Positions 25,601-34,483 of a stretch of DNA of 64,000 nucleotides are shown here, one piece after another (within the stretch, counting starts at the first letter, position 1; each line of letters starts with the position of its first letter). The stretch is from Muribaculaceae bacterium. Its GTDB lineage: Bacteria; Bacteroidota; Bacteroidia; Bacteroidales; Muribaculaceae. A model generated the notes under the pieces. It saw nothing but the letters and a program-made list of their open reading frames with translations. It did not search any database and had not been told where the DNA came from. The translations under genes and the position numbers were made by a program. The stretch is taken from the NCBI GenBank assembly GCA_016290325.1, contig JAEETL010000001.1:248001-312000 (forward strand), written 5' to 3'.

Positions 25601-25691
25601 GAACAAGTGGAAAGGCGGCAACAGTGGTGCGGCAACCAATTCCAGTACCGACAACGGGAAGAAAAAGAGCACCAAGAGCAAGAAAAATTGA
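22617..25691 (+). CDS. large secreted TPR-repeat protein
   Basis: 1024 residues. Signal peptide about 1-21 (LVAAPLVAVGQ). The rest is nearly continuous tetratricopeptide repeats (YLERGRQMYESHNYVGAIDQ at the start, then units such as GNYDEAERQYYELEKS, GKNNDALDTYAGLLKAYPKS, GNTKEAETAFRTLARD), resembling CpoB/BamD-type TPR arrays. C-terminal tail rich in Ser/Lys (KKKSTKSKKN), likely disordered. Periplasmic, probably a scaffold at the outer membrane. 28 bases before a barrel gene in one operon, a pairing commonly seen in Bacteroidota. Function not established. Confidence 0.88.
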   Translation: MKKMRKVLMSALVAAPLVAVGQPGVMNSEAAGYLERGRQMYESHNYVGAIDQLEHMKQLPADASLREQADYYIAMSRFEQGDESSLALLLQFIDRYPSSALAMDAQMRVGNYYFYRGQWESALLSYSMVRNRALDLNSDEDLEYRRAYCNLRLGNYDEAERQYYELEKSPRYGGATDFYKAYLDYARGDYNTAREKFSHIPEGSELGYQSQYYMTQIDYNKKQYRQVIEQGKALLAEQQNDYFDAELNRLVGESYFHLGNDNEARTYLRRYLDNPEGEPYRTAAYTMGVLDYRNGNYEAVVNDMQHVTDGSDALSQSAYLYMGQAKRQLNDLNGANVAFQRAATMECDRNVKETAYYNYAVGVSKGARTPFDKSVDLFEDFLNEYPNSRYKDNVESYLVDAFMSTTDYERALTSINRIKQPSAKVLKAKQNVLYNLGVQALANNRNTEAADYLKKAIAVGNYDSAVLNESRLWLAEAQYRAGNYKEAAKNQQEYVKTASKGDDNYGLAQYNLGYSLFNEKRYAEAKTAFQNAIASKQLSNDLVADAHNRIGDAQYYARDFSGAQSSYDQASRLDKNSSGDYSMYQKGIMMGLSHQYADEIKQMDQLIKTYPKSDLAPQAMLEKGNAQALLGKNNDALDTYAGLLKAYPKSVEARKGLLQTALVNKSMDKEDAAIEAYKKVIKQYPTSDEAQAAAEDMKLIYADRGQLAEFGKFLNSVPNAPKIDVNEVERLTFEAAEKAAIDAKPSIDKMQQYLKDYPAGAYVAKAKYYIARYHYGKGNYTEAMTAIDEALEAGGDASYAQDALAMRSDIFSRQGKYAEALQSYKDLAERATSDDNRTLAQLGALRVAKQMGDWRQVQDITGMLLDRGGLTANEEKEVTLDRALSLAQLGNTKEAETAFRTLARDVNNEYGAQASYELSRMQYEMSNLQGAEETINALIEARTPHAYWLAKSFITLADVYYKQNKVADARTTLQDLKSSYPGKDKDIFNDIDTRLNKWKGGNSGAATNSSTDNGKKKSTKSKKN

Positions 25692-25719
25692 GTATAAATA
25701 GCATCACACCTTATATATT

Positions 25720-27552
25720 ATGAAGAAGATATATGTTTCCATATTGTTGGCCGCATTTGCCCTATGTGGCGCATATGCTCAGGACAACACCAAACTGAAC
25801 AAGGAAATCACCCTCGAGAAGGATATCGCCCCGCTCGAGAAAAAGGCAGTCAAGAAAAATGAGCTGCCCAAGGTCAAGCAACCCACTGCGAAGGGCCAGA
25901 AATCAGCTCTGGGATACAGTGACTTGACAACCCCCATCGAGGTGCCGACCACAATTCCCACACTATTGCCCTATGGCTACCGCACGGCGCACAACTTCAG
26001 CGACCAGCGCGGTTACCTTGACATTGGCGCCGGCACTCAGGCTAACTTCCGTGTGGATTTCGGTTACCGCATCATCGATGAGGAGAGGGAAAAACTGGGC
26101 TTGTGGTTCAACCATAACAGCACGTGGAACGGCAAGAACTCCAGCAAGGTGGTTGACGTTGACGAGAACCGCAACAAGCAGAAGTATAACGACAACGTCC
26201 TCGCTGTGGACTACAGCAGGGCCATTGGTACCGGTACCCTTACTCTGGGGGCTAAGGCTCACATCGACAACTACAATTTTTATGGCGGCTGGAACTCGGT
26301 GGATTTTATAGGAGGGCCGAGCCTTAACTCAGCTTATGATTGGAACAAGGAGAAACAGACCTTTGTTGACTTCAATATCAATGCGGGTTGGAAGAGCCGC
26401 TTCAATTTACTGGATAAACCTTTGTTGTACAACGTGGGTTTGCAATATGGCCATGCGGCTTATGACAAACCGTTCAACAAAGACTATAAGCATGGTGCCC
26501 ACGATAATTGGGGCATCTTGAACTTGGGCGGCAGCTATAACATTAACGAGTTGACTACAGCTGGATTGGCCATCAAGGGCGAGTACCTGCGCCGTGGTGC
26601 CAAGGCGATTGCCAATAGCGAATTAGACCTGTTTGACGAGGTGGGTATGATCACCCTTTCGCCCACTTACACCATTCATGGTGACATGTACAAGCTGCAA
26701 TTGGGTGTGAATGCTCATTTGAGCTTCAGCGATGGGGCTGTCTTCCGCCTCTCGCCCAACGTGCGTTTCAACTTGGCGCTGGTCGATGGCTTCACATTCT
26801 ATGCCAACGCGTTAGGCGGTAAATTATTAGGCTATCGTGTGCCCACCCACTACGCCAATCACCGTTATGACTATCCGTTCTTGATGTACGGCAGCATCTA
26901 TACGCCCCTTGATGCCGAGGCTGGCTTCAAGATCGGGCCTTTCCAGGGTTTGAGCGGTAAACTCTCAGTAGGCTATGCCATTGTCAAGAAGCAGCCGGGT
27001 ATCTGCTACTACGATCTCAATCCAACTGACTATCCAAGCCTTCCTTTGGCCACCGGAATGATGAGTACCTACACCGTTATTGATGGCCGTGGCTATTGGG
27101 TCGGTGCCGAACTCAACTACAAGTACCGTTCGCTCATCGAAGCTAATGCCAGCATCAAGTTTGCCCCCCACGACGACGAGTTTTACGCGACCGACAAGCA
27201 CTATAACAATTACAAGTTTGACGTGGACCGGGCTTCAACCGTGGGTAATCTTGACATCAAGGTGCATCCGTGGCGTCCGCTCACGTTTGACGTCGGCCTC
27301 GAGTACCGCGGCGGCCGCATGGCGTTGTTCAACTACTACCTTTCTAGCCCCGACTACACGAATAAGATAATATACGAATTTGTCGACATGGATGACGTTA
27401 TCAATCTGCACGCTGGCGCCAACTACCGCCTCAACAATAATGTCGCCCTGTGGCTCCAGGCTCACAACCTGTTGAACCGCCGCTACGATATCCTCTACGG
27501 ACAGGGTGCACAGCGCATCGGCTGCATGGTCGGTGCCAGCTTCACCTTCTAG
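25720..27552 (+). CDS. TonB-receptor-like outer-membrane beta-barrel without plug
   Basis: 610 residues. Signal peptide about 1-20 (FALCGAYAQ). A Lys-rich periplasmic stretch (KKAVKKNELPKVKQPTAKGQ) precedes the barrel, which starts near residue 95 and has alternating aromatic strands to the C-terminal SFTF, the usual barrel-assembly signal. It ends with LWLQAHNLLNRRYDILYGQG, the last-strands motif of TonB-dependent receptors, but I see no plug domain or TonB box. Paired with the TPR protein; together they may form an envelope complex or a specialised porin. Confidence 0.82.
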   Translation: MKKIYVSILLAAFALCGAYAQDNTKLNKEITLEKDIAPLEKKAVKKNELPKVKQPTAKGQKSALGYSDLTTPIEVPTTIPTLLPYGYRTAHNFSDQRGYLDIGAGTQANFRVDFGYRIIDEEREKLGLWFNHNSTWNGKNSSKVVDVDENRNKQKYNDNVLAVDYSRAIGTGTLTLGAKAHIDNYNFYGGWNSVDFIGGPSLNSAYDWNKEKQTFVDFNINAGWKSRFNLLDKPLLYNVGLQYGHAAYDKPFNKDYKHGAHDNWGILNLGGSYNINELTTAGLAIKGEYLRRGAKAIANSELDLFDEVGMITLSPTYTIHGDMYKLQLGVNAHLSFSDGAVFRLSPNVRFNLALVDGFTFYANALGGKLLGYRVPTHYANHRYDYPFLMYGSIYTPLDAEAGFKIGPFQGLSGKLSVGYAIVKKQPGICYYDLNPTDYPSLPLATGMMSTYTVIDGRGYWVGAELNYKYRSLIEANASIKFAPHDDEFYATDKHYNNYKFDVDRASTVGNLDIKVHPWRPLTFDVGLEYRGGRMALFNYYLSSPDYTNKIIYEFVDMDDVINLHAGANYRLNNNVALWLQAHNLLNRRYDILYGQGAQRIGCMVGASFTF

Positions 27553-27578
27553 TAGGAATCATCAAGCAATATAAGAAT

Positions 27579-27614
27579 CGTGGCACGAGGATCCATCCCC
27601 GCGCCACGGTTTGT
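27579..27614 (+). terminator. terminator of TPR-barrel operon
   Basis: CGTGGC...GCCACG stem with inner GAGG/CCCC pairing (two mismatches), followed by GTTTGTT. 26 bases after the barrel stop. Confidence 0.5.
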
Positions 27615-27669
27615 TAATAATGAAGAGTTGTACTTGTTGTTTTAAAGTTGTCGTTGTTGTTTGATGATG

Positions 27670-28434
27670 TTACAGCAGGGTCGGGAGGTTGTCGATGTGC
27701 TGGACAAAGGCCTCGGCGGCGTTACATCGGCACTCGAGACCACGGAACTTCTCCATCGCGCCGTGCCATTCATAGATGTCTTCCATGTGCTGGCTGACGT
27801 GGCAGTTGCAAGCCTCGTGCTTGCGTTCCAGCACGCGCTCAATGTTTACCCAATGGGTAGGGTGGAACAGTTGGCTCTGGGTACCCGACATCGCCTCAAA
27901 GTAGAACAACTTGAACCGACGGTCCAAACGTCGCCATGAATCCATCACGAGGATACCACAGATGGCGTGATCGCGGTGGCCGTCAAGTGGCCAGTGGGTC
28001 ATCACGATGTCGGGGTTCTCGCGGTCGATGAGCTCACGCATCTCTTTGTAGCGCTCCAAGTTCACCTCGGTGTTGCCGTCAACCTGGTTCATGAAGATGT
28101 GGCGTGCCCCAGTCACCTTGCAGGCGTTCTCACTCTCCACCATGCGAATGGCAGCCGCCTCGCTGTGGCCCATGCCGGCAATGCCCGCCTCGCCACGTGT
28201 GAGATAAACACACACCACCTCATGGCCCGCCTCGGTGAACAGGCACATCGTGCCGCCACAACAAGTCTCGGGATCATCGGGATGGGCACCTATAGCCAGT
28301 ACCTTGAGGCGGCGATTACCTCCGGTTAGACCATTTTTGTTTTGTTCTTGGGCATCAGCACTCAGGGGTATTCCCAGCACAGTGGCTCCCACTGCAGCGG
28401 TCCCCGTCATTTTTATCATTTCTCGTCTATTCAT
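27670..28434 (-). CDS. exported PIG-L family deacetylase
   Basis: 254 residues. N-terminus NRREMIKMTGTAAVGATVLG resembles a twin-arginine signal, cleavage near SADA. LmbE/PIG-L zinc deacetylase fold: AHPDD at 50-54, HWPLDGHRDHAICG around 147-160 (zinc His153/His156), TRGEAGIAGMGHSEAAAIRM typical of the family. Likely removes N-acetyl groups from a sugar or glycan in the periplasm; substrate unknown. Convergent with the TPR-barrel operon; -7 box TATTTTTG at 28465-28458. Confidence 0.93.
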   Translation of the reverse strand: MNRREMIKMTGTAAVGATVLGIPLSADAQEQNKNGLTGGNRRLKVLAIGAHPDDPETCCGGTMCLFTEAGHEVVCVYLTRGEAGIAGMGHSEAAAIRMVESENACKVTGARHIFMNQVDGNTEVNLERYKEMRELIDRENPDIVMTHWPLDGHRDHAICGILVMDSWRRLDRRFKLFYFEAMSGTQSQLFHPTHWVNIERVLERKHEACNCHVSQHMEDIYEWHGAMEKFRGLECRCNAAEAFVQHIDNLPTLL

Positions 28435-28512
28435 AGTCGATTATCCGTTAATTGTTGCAAAAATACAACATAAAACCGATTCTTGTGCCAAATTATTAAA
28501 AATTGCCAACAT

Positions 28513-28545
28513 TTTGTTGGGTTTTGCGATAAATGATTATATTTG
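28513..28545 (+). promoter_or_regulatory. promoter of 997-residue secreted protein gene
   Basis: TTTG at 28513-28516, 21-base spacer, TATATTTG at 28538-28545. It leaves a leader of about 150 bases with a 16-codon frame (28557-28607) of doubtful relevance. Confidence 0.7.
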
Positions 28546-28703
28546 CGCATTAAAAAATGCGTCTTTGGAATTTCATGTCAACTATAACCAGATTTCAAGA
28601 CTATTGATTTAATAGAGTGCAAAAAGGTATGATTTGGACAATAGATTCACCTAAGCTGATGCTTTAAGGTGATGAATAGAATCACTATAAATTATTATGA
28701 GAT

Positions 28704-31697
28704 ATGATTAAGAAATTACTTTTATTTATGATGGCGCTGGCCTTCGCTTTGCCAAGTTGGGCCAGTGAGTATACGGTGACCATCCATCGCGGTGAGGGAC
28801 TGTATCAAGATGGTACAGGTGTTTACTATTGCGTCAAGGATGGTATCATGATGACTTTTACCGATGGTCTTGACAATGAGAACTACCTTGTTGAGCGCCG
28901 AGCCAAGACGTTTGAGGTGCGCTCGGCTAACTACATCATCAAGAAGGTGGTGTTCCACTGCGTGGACAACACCACCGAAGACAACCTGGACTGCTTCTAT
29001 TGGGGTCCGACGACTATCTCGCTTGTGAGCAACTTTACCTATCCAGGCCAGTTGGGCAATTATTATGTCACCAACAACGGATATGACGGTGTATGGGAAG
29101 GCTCGACGATGGCGTTCATGTTCACCACTGCCGACGGTAAGCCTGTGCGCTTTGGGTCGGTGGATATCACCTATGACAAGCTGGATGGTGATATCTTTGA
29201 GCTGGTGACCCAGCGCTCCCAGATTGTCGACGGGGAAACCTATATCATCGTGAGCCAGTATCACGACAAGGTCATGAGCTTCAAGAAGACCGATGACGCC
29301 ACTTTCCCCTCGGCAAACATCGTCGAGTGGATGAATGCCGGCAAGACCAAGGTGAAAGTTGATGGAAACGCATGTATGGTCAAGATGATAGGCGCCAAAG
29401 ACTCGACCTACAATGGCAATACCCGCAGGGTAGCGAGACTCAGTACCTTGAACAACGGCTACATACGCGTCGGCACAGGCAACGATCAGGGCAACCTGCT
29501 CATCACAACAAGTGTCAATGATTATTCTCGCGGTATCATGTACTTTGGCACTAACTACAATTACCTGTGCTGGTTCAAGGGAGATACTTACAGCAACTCG
29601 TCACACACCATCAGGTATGATGACAGTGACCACTCGTTTAAGGTGATGAGTACCGAGAACAGTGATACCCGCGTGTGGCTCTATAAGCTAGCTCAGTCCT
29701 ACAATGTAACCGCCGAGTGCCAACCGACGGCTGGTGGCCGTGTTACGTTTACAAATGGCGTTGTCGAGGGCACTTCACAAGAGAATGAGACGGTCAAATT
29801 CACGGTGAACACCAACTGGGGTTGGCGCATTAACGAGGTGACTGCCGTCAACACCACGACTGGCGAGGCTGTGCCGTTGACCCTGTTGAGCACTGCCGAT
29901 GACGGTAACAGCTACAGTTTTGTGATGCCTGCTGGCAATGTCCACATCGTGGCTAAGTTCTATGAGAGTGAGCCCGATTTGTTCCTCTTGGGAACAGCTA
30001 TGGGGCGCGCTAGCTGGGTTCCCGCGGGACCGAGGTTCAAATTTAACCCCACTAGCCAGGAGTATTATCTTGATGTTTATTTCAAGGGCATCCGTGACGT
30101 CAATGGCATGAGTGATGATGAGTATGGCTACTTCAGCCTGGCCCAGCACATCGATGCAGGTACAACATGGCAGACGGGAGAAGGCTCAAATGACTGGGGC
30201 CAGGTGTGGGGACGCTTGGCTGCTGAATATAACCAGTATTCAGTGGCTGATGGTTCATCTAATGTGGTGCTGTATGGCGATCGTCCCGACAATGCCTTCA
30301 AGATTCCCGCTGGCGTTTACCGCATCACCGTCACCCGCGATATGAGTAGGATGAGCATTGCCAAGATACCAGTGGACTTGACCCTCACGCCCGATCTCGA
30401 GGGTGGGTCAACCTTGAATAATCCCGTCTATGTCACCTATAACCAGCTGGTCGAGGCGAGCAGCAACTTGCAATACGAGGTGCATCGTATCGCCACGCCT
30501 TATGGCATCAACGAGGTGAACCAGCAGTTCCTTATCAAGCAGGATGATGCTGCCCAGTGGAGTGTGGGTAATACGACTAACATCACCAAGGAGGGCACAA
30601 CTAAGGTGACCAGTGAGGCTTACATAGGCTACATCATAGCTAAAGACTCGGCTTACTATGCCTACACGCCGTTGAGCTACATCGAGCGCGACGAGGAGAA
30701 CAAGACCGATGTTGTGGTGTGTGACGATCTCGTGGGCACTTGGGCTGTCGTCAAGGACAATGTGAAATACCTTTGGGCTAAGGATGATAACCGTTCAAAC
30801 TTCCGCAAGGAGGATGTGCCCGCAGGACAGATTGACTACCTTACCGACGTCGGCCTGCAGACGCGGCCCTGGGACCAGAGTAACTGGGTCATTCTCGACT
30901 TTAGTGCGGTGAGTGATAACCCTGAGGATTACGTGAATAAGACCATCAACGCGTTGACCGTCAAGGGAACCTATGAGGACAAGGTGAACCACCGTATCTT
31001 GCTCAATAACAACCCCGTGGCTACTGCCAACGTTGTGGGTTATCCCGGATATAATGGCGATTACAACGAGGAAAACACCTATATTGACTATTACTACAAC
31101 CAGTATATGTCCTTCAACTTCCTGGAAAAGAACCTTGTGGACGAGGGCGTAGGCCCGGGCACTAACATTGTGCCTGGAGTGGACACGAGCAAGCGGTTCT
31201 ATTTCATGAATCCTAAGACCCAGGAGGTGGCCCATATTATGGGTGTTTGGATCGATGGCAACTACTTCAGTTCATTTGTGCCCGAGGGGTCTAGGGTAAA
31301 TGGTTATGACCTGGACGGTATCTTCAAGGTGAATTGGTTATATAATAGGACCCAGCCTGACATCTTCGCTACGCCTCAAGGCCTTGAAACTGGCACTTTG
31401 TACTCGTTCCATGGCGCGGTGAATGTGGATGTTAATAACAACGGCCTGAGCTTTAACAGCGGCAAGCCCAATTCAGGAGACAACACACCTGACGCTTACA
31501 CGGTTTATCCGTTCGACTTACCCAGCAGCCCGTCACCTATCACGGCCATTGTGGAAGTTCCCGCCGACAAGACTATTGAGAGCATCCGCTATTACAACAT
31601 CATGGGTGTCCAAAGCGACAAGCCCTTCCAGGGCGTGAATATCGTGGTGATTAGCTTCGATGACGGTTCATCGTCTTCCATCAAGGTGGTAAGATGA
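28704..31697 (+). CDS. large secreted protein with InlB-B-like domain and type IX-like C-terminus
   Basis: 997 residues, no family recognised overall. Signal peptide 1-20 (FALPSWAS). Beta-rich throughout. Residues about 330-425 resemble an InlB B-repeat/Flg_new unit (AECQPTAGGRVTFTNGVVEG ... SYSFVMPAGNVHIVAKFYE). The second half contains Asp/Asn-rich strands. The C-terminal 45 residues (TIESIRYYNIMGVQSD, PFQGVNIVVISFDDG, SSSSIKVVR) have the layout of a type IX sorting domain: 'YYNxxGV', a turn, a 'G(I/V)xI' strand and a basic end. So it is probably exported by type IX secretion and fixed to the surface. A strong terminator follows. Confidence 0.75.
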   Translation: MIKKLLLFMMALAFALPSWASEYTVTIHRGEGLYQDGTGVYYCVKDGIMMTFTDGLDNENYLVERRAKTFEVRSANYIIKKVVFHCVDNTTEDNLDCFYWGPTTISLVSNFTYPGQLGNYYVTNNGYDGVWEGSTMAFMFTTADGKPVRFGSVDITYDKLDGDIFELVTQRSQIVDGETYIIVSQYHDKVMSFKKTDDATFPSANIVEWMNAGKTKVKVDGNACMVKMIGAKDSTYNGNTRRVARLSTLNNGYIRVGTGNDQGNLLITTSVNDYSRGIMYFGTNYNYLCWFKGDTYSNSSHTIRYDDSDHSFKVMSTENSDTRVWLYKLAQSYNVTAECQPTAGGRVTFTNGVVEGTSQENETVKFTVNTNWGWRINEVTAVNTTTGEAVPLTLLSTADDGNSYSFVMPAGNVHIVAKFYESEPDLFLLGTAMGRASWVPAGPRFKFNPTSQEYYLDVYFKGIRDVNGMSDDEYGYFSLAQHIDAGTTWQTGEGSNDWGQVWGRLAAEYNQYSVADGSSNVVLYGDRPDNAFKIPAGVYRITVTRDMSRMSIAKIPVDLTLTPDLEGGSTLNNPVYVTYNQLVEASSNLQYEVHRIATPYGINEVNQQFLIKQDDAAQWSVGNTTNITKEGTTKVTSEAYIGYIIAKDSAYYAYTPLSYIERDEENKTDVVVCDDLVGTWAVVKDNVKYLWAKDDNRSNFRKEDVPAGQIDYLTDVGLQTRPWDQSNWVILDFSAVSDNPEDYVNKTINALTVKGTYEDKVNHRILLNNNPVATANVVGYPGYNGDYNEENTYIDYYYNQYMSFNFLEKNLVDEGVGPGTNIVPGVDTSKRFYFMNPKTQEVAHIMGVWIDGNYFSSFVPEGSRVNGYDLDGIFKVNWLYNRTQPDIFATPQGLETGTLYSFHGAVNVDVNNNGLSFNSGKPNSGDNTPDAYTVYPFDLPSSPSPITAIVEVPADKTIESIRYYNIMGVQSDKPFQGVNIVVISFDDGSSSSIKVVR

Positions 31698-31725
31698 ACC
31701 CGCTTCATTGAAAACAATATCTTGT

Positions 31726-31769
31726 AAAAATGTCGTGCAACCCAATTGTCGGGCTGCACGACATTTTTT
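31726..31769 (+). terminator. strong bidirectional terminator
   Basis: AAAAATGTCGTGCA...TGCACGACATTTTTT with inner CCC/GGG pairs around AATTGT; A-run and T-run on both flanks. Confidence 0.9.
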
Positions 31770-31837
31770 ACCATTATAGGCTGGGGAAAGTATCACGATG
31801 CGTGATAATAAGGTGCTGATAACCAATATCCCTAAAC

Positions 31838-31868
31838 TTTTAGAGACGCAATATTTGCGTCTCTAAAA
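31838..31868. terminator. palindromic GAGACGCAA hairpin, terminator of C10 peptidase gene
   Basis: TTTTAGAGACGCAA, loop TAT, TTGCGTCTCTAAAA. It shares its core with the palindromes inside the gene at 52885-53619. Lies 22 bases beyond the peptidase stop codon on the minus strand. Confidence 0.7.
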
Positions 31869-31889
31869 ACATCTATTATCTGATATCTG

Positions 31890-34262
31890 TTATTGTTTCA
31901 TGATGTAGTCGATGACCATATTGATGTCCGAGATGGTGATTTCGTGGTCATTATTCACGTCGGCAGCGGGGTTTGTGCCATTGCCCAACATGACATCGAT
32001 GATGCTGTTGATATCGGCAATGGAAACCTCACCGTCACCATTCACGTCACCAGGGACATGAGGCGGCACGTTGGGCACATTAATTGTGTAAAAAGGCGAG
32101 TAGCAGAATCCTTTCCTTGTGCCATTACTGTAGTAAGCGCCCATAGTGAAGTATCTCCATCCATCTGACACGTTGTCAAACTCAAAATGAACTGTTGTAG
32201 TCTGGCGGGGTCCCAATTCCAAATATTGGCTCTTGGCCTGTACTGTGGTACCCGAGTTGTCGTAGACGTGCTTATACAGTATCATTGAAATATCCTCCCT
32301 GTAGGTGGATGTTCTGCTATTGTTGGTTACGGTTAAATCAACGCAGAATTTGTCACCAGTGATGACGTTGTTGACGTTATCGGTAACGTTAAGTGCCTGG
32401 ATACTGCCCGATAAGTCGGCAGCGGGCATGGCAGTGATGCTTATCGTCCTGTAGCCCAATGGGTCGCTGCCGTCCTCTTTGAGCGAGAAGGTGACATCGT
32501 AGTAGCCTGTTGCTTGGGGCATGAAACGGAAGACGACGTCTCCACTCTGACCGGGTTCAATATCAGCAATACCGACAGATTGGTATTCTACGCCCGCCTG
32601 AGGTGAGTTGGCAAACATGTAAATCACGTCATGGTCTGAGTCACCAGTGTTGGTCAAGTTCAGGATAATGTCTACTGGTCGACTCTGGTGCAAAGTGCCA
32701 TTGACGGTAATTTGGTTTACTGAGTAATCTGAAATTGCTGCCGAACCATAGCCCTTAAAGTTGCAATGGTTACCACTGATGGTCACCTCAATATAGTTAT
32801 GGTTGCCTCCCTGGCATGGTTCCCAGTCGCTTGAGGCGTTCTTGCGGTAAATGGGCATGATTTTAAAAGTGCCCGAAGTGATGCCAGAGCCAAAGCTGAC
32901 CACCTTATCTACTAGACTATAGTAATAATTGGGCGAGAGGTTACAGTTGTATTGACCGATGACCTCAACCAGCGTGTTGTTGCTTTTGTTGTAGCGTCCC
33001 CATGCGTAGTTTCCTTGAAGGGGTTGGCCGGTGAAGTTGTGTAGGCTAGCTGATAAGGTTGCTGAGAAGCTTTCATTTGTCGCCGTTCGGTTTTGCGTGT
33101 AGTCTGACATTTTCAGGTCACGAGCCGTAAGGTTGAGTGTACGGGTACCACCGTTTCCGGGCTTGATGCCGACGACAGCGAGCTGGTTAAGGATATAGCC
33201 CTCGGATCCCGTCGCGCTACCTGTGCCTTGCAGGTCGGGGTTGAGCACGTTGAGTGCGAAGTAACCGTTACTTTGCCCGTTCCAGCCCCAGTTGATGTGG
33301 AACAAGCCGTATTGGTCACAGCCGTCGCACACGAAGGCGTGACCACCGCTTCTCTTTCTGCCCGAAAGGATAACGGGGCGATTCTCGGCCAACTCGGCAT
33401 AAATGGCGTCTTCCCAACCCTGTGCAGTGTAACTCTCACGGCTGATGGTATGTATTCCGGAATGGTAGCCAAAATACTCTGAAAGCAGATACATGATGTC
33501 GGGTGTATAGGCACTCGATGCATTAGTGCCGAAGTCCATTTTAAGTGCTTGTGCGCAGTATAACACAAGTTTAGCGACCGCTGTACTGTTCCCGCTTAAC
33601 GTGTCACTGGTGAGATATGAGTTCTGCATCATGGACCAATTAAAACTGGTAGCAGGCAGCTCGCCCATATTGATTCCATTGGTTTTTGAGGTATAGGGAG
33701 GAATGGGACCGTCAATGCTGGCTGGCCATTGCCAGTAATGCATCACCTGGGCCATCGCGATAGCCACGCATCCAGCCAGGACGCGCTCGCCGTTTATCTT
33801 GGGCAACAAGATGTTGTAAGGTTGACGTTGGTTCCACTGGGCATTCACAAGCGGGGATATGGCAACGCGGGAAATCGAGGGTGCTGCCATTGCTCCCTCT
33901 TGCATCGCTGCGATTTGAGCGGCATAGCCGTCAAGCATTTCCTGCATGGCGGGCGGCACGTTGTCGTTGTCAAAACTCCCGGCATCACTGTAGCCCAGCA
34001 CAGGAATGGCTTGATCATCACCAGCAATAATCACATATCCGTCACTAGGTCCGCCTGTATTGAAAATATAGTAGGCGGCATGGTTGTCCGGCGCCGCAGT
34101 TGTGTGGGTTGCCGCGCGGCGCAGTGTCATGGGACGGGCATTTTGCCCCGCAAGGAATTGCGCGGCTATACTTCGGGCTTGTGACTCGGTTATGGGTTCT
34201 GCCACGGCAATCAGCGAGATGGCAAGGCTCATAAGGGCCATAAATAGTTTAGAAATTCTCAT
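31890..34262 (-). CDS. secreted C10 (streptopain-type) cysteine peptidase with dockerin pair
   Basis: 790 residues. Signal peptide 1-21 (SLIAVAEP). Residues about 22-130: Spi-type propeptide inhibitor (TESQARSIAAQFLAG, YVIIAGDDQAIPVLGYS). Residues 140-345: C10 peptidase with Cys165 in LAGCVAIAMAQVMHYW, His308 in SGGHAFVCDG and the NWGWNG loop at 324-329. About 390 residues of beta-sandwich follow, then two dockerin repeats (GDVNGDGEVSIADINSIID; DVNNDHEITISDINMVID) that reach to within three residues of the end. A complete, apparently active zymogen. Paralogue of the next gene upstream. -7 box TATTTTTG at 34326-34319. Confidence 0.93.
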   Translation of the reverse strand: MRISKLFMALMSLAISLIAVAEPITESQARSIAAQFLAGQNARPMTLRRAATHTTAAPDNHAAYYIFNTGGPSDGYVIIAGDDQAIPVLGYSDAGSFDNDNVPPAMQEMLDGYAAQIAAMQEGAMAAPSISRVAISPLVNAQWNQRQPYNILLPKINGERVLAGCVAIAMAQVMHYWQWPASIDGPIPPYTSKTNGINMGELPATSFNWSMMQNSYLTSDTLSGNSTAVAKLVLYCAQALKMDFGTNASSAYTPDIMYLLSEYFGYHSGIHTISRESYTAQGWEDAIYAELAENRPVILSGRKRSGGHAFVCDGCDQYGLFHINWGWNGQSNGYFALNVLNPDLQGTGSATGSEGYILNQLAVVGIKPGNGGTRTLNLTARDLKMSDYTQNRTATNESFSATLSASLHNFTGQPLQGNYAWGRYNKSNNTLVEVIGQYNCNLSPNYYYSLVDKVVSFGSGITSGTFKIMPIYRKNASSDWEPCQGGNHNYIEVTISGNHCNFKGYGSAAISDYSVNQITVNGTLHQSRPVDIILNLTNTGDSDHDVIYMFANSPQAGVEYQSVGIADIEPGQSGDVVFRFMPQATGYYDVTFSLKEDGSDPLGYRTISITAMPAADLSGSIQALNVTDNVNNVITGDKFCVDLTVTNNSRTSTYREDISMILYKHVYDNSGTTVQAKSQYLELGPRQTTTVHFEFDNVSDGWRYFTMGAYYSNGTRKGFCYSPFYTINVPNVPPHVPGDVNGDGEVSIADINSIIDVMLGNGTNPAADVNNDHEITISDINMVIDYIMKQ

Positions 34263-34318
34263 AATGTCAATAGATTAAAAATTTGATATCTTTTTTCCAT
34301 AATTAGTTAAAGATGTTG

Positions 34319-34326
34319 CAAAAATA
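34319..34326 (-). promoter_or_regulatory. -7 box of C10 peptidase gene
   Basis: TATTTTTG on the minus strand, 57 bases before ATG 34262. Confidence 0.45.
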
Positions 34327-34422
34327 GCCATTCTGTTGCAATATCGCAAGCTATTGCCACTTTTTTATCTCTAGTAGTCATGAAATAGGCTTGATTTGCT
34401 CTGATTCAAGAGGCTAACAGCG

Positions 34423-34461
34423 AAAAAAAAGGACCTGGGAACACCTTTGTTCCCAAGTCCC
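34423..34461 (-). terminator. intrinsic terminator of second C10 peptidase gene
   Basis: GGACCTGGGAACA pairs with TGTTCCCAAGTCC around CCTT (one mismatch); on the minus strand eight T follow. 23 bases past the stop. Confidence 0.85.
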
Positions 34462-34483
34462 GTAAGTGAGTTTGATTGAACAA

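Noticed and set aside
28557-28607. Leader peptide of 16 codons before the 997-residue gene
   Set aside because: The frame is open but has no attenuator stem after it and no biased residue content; not enough support.
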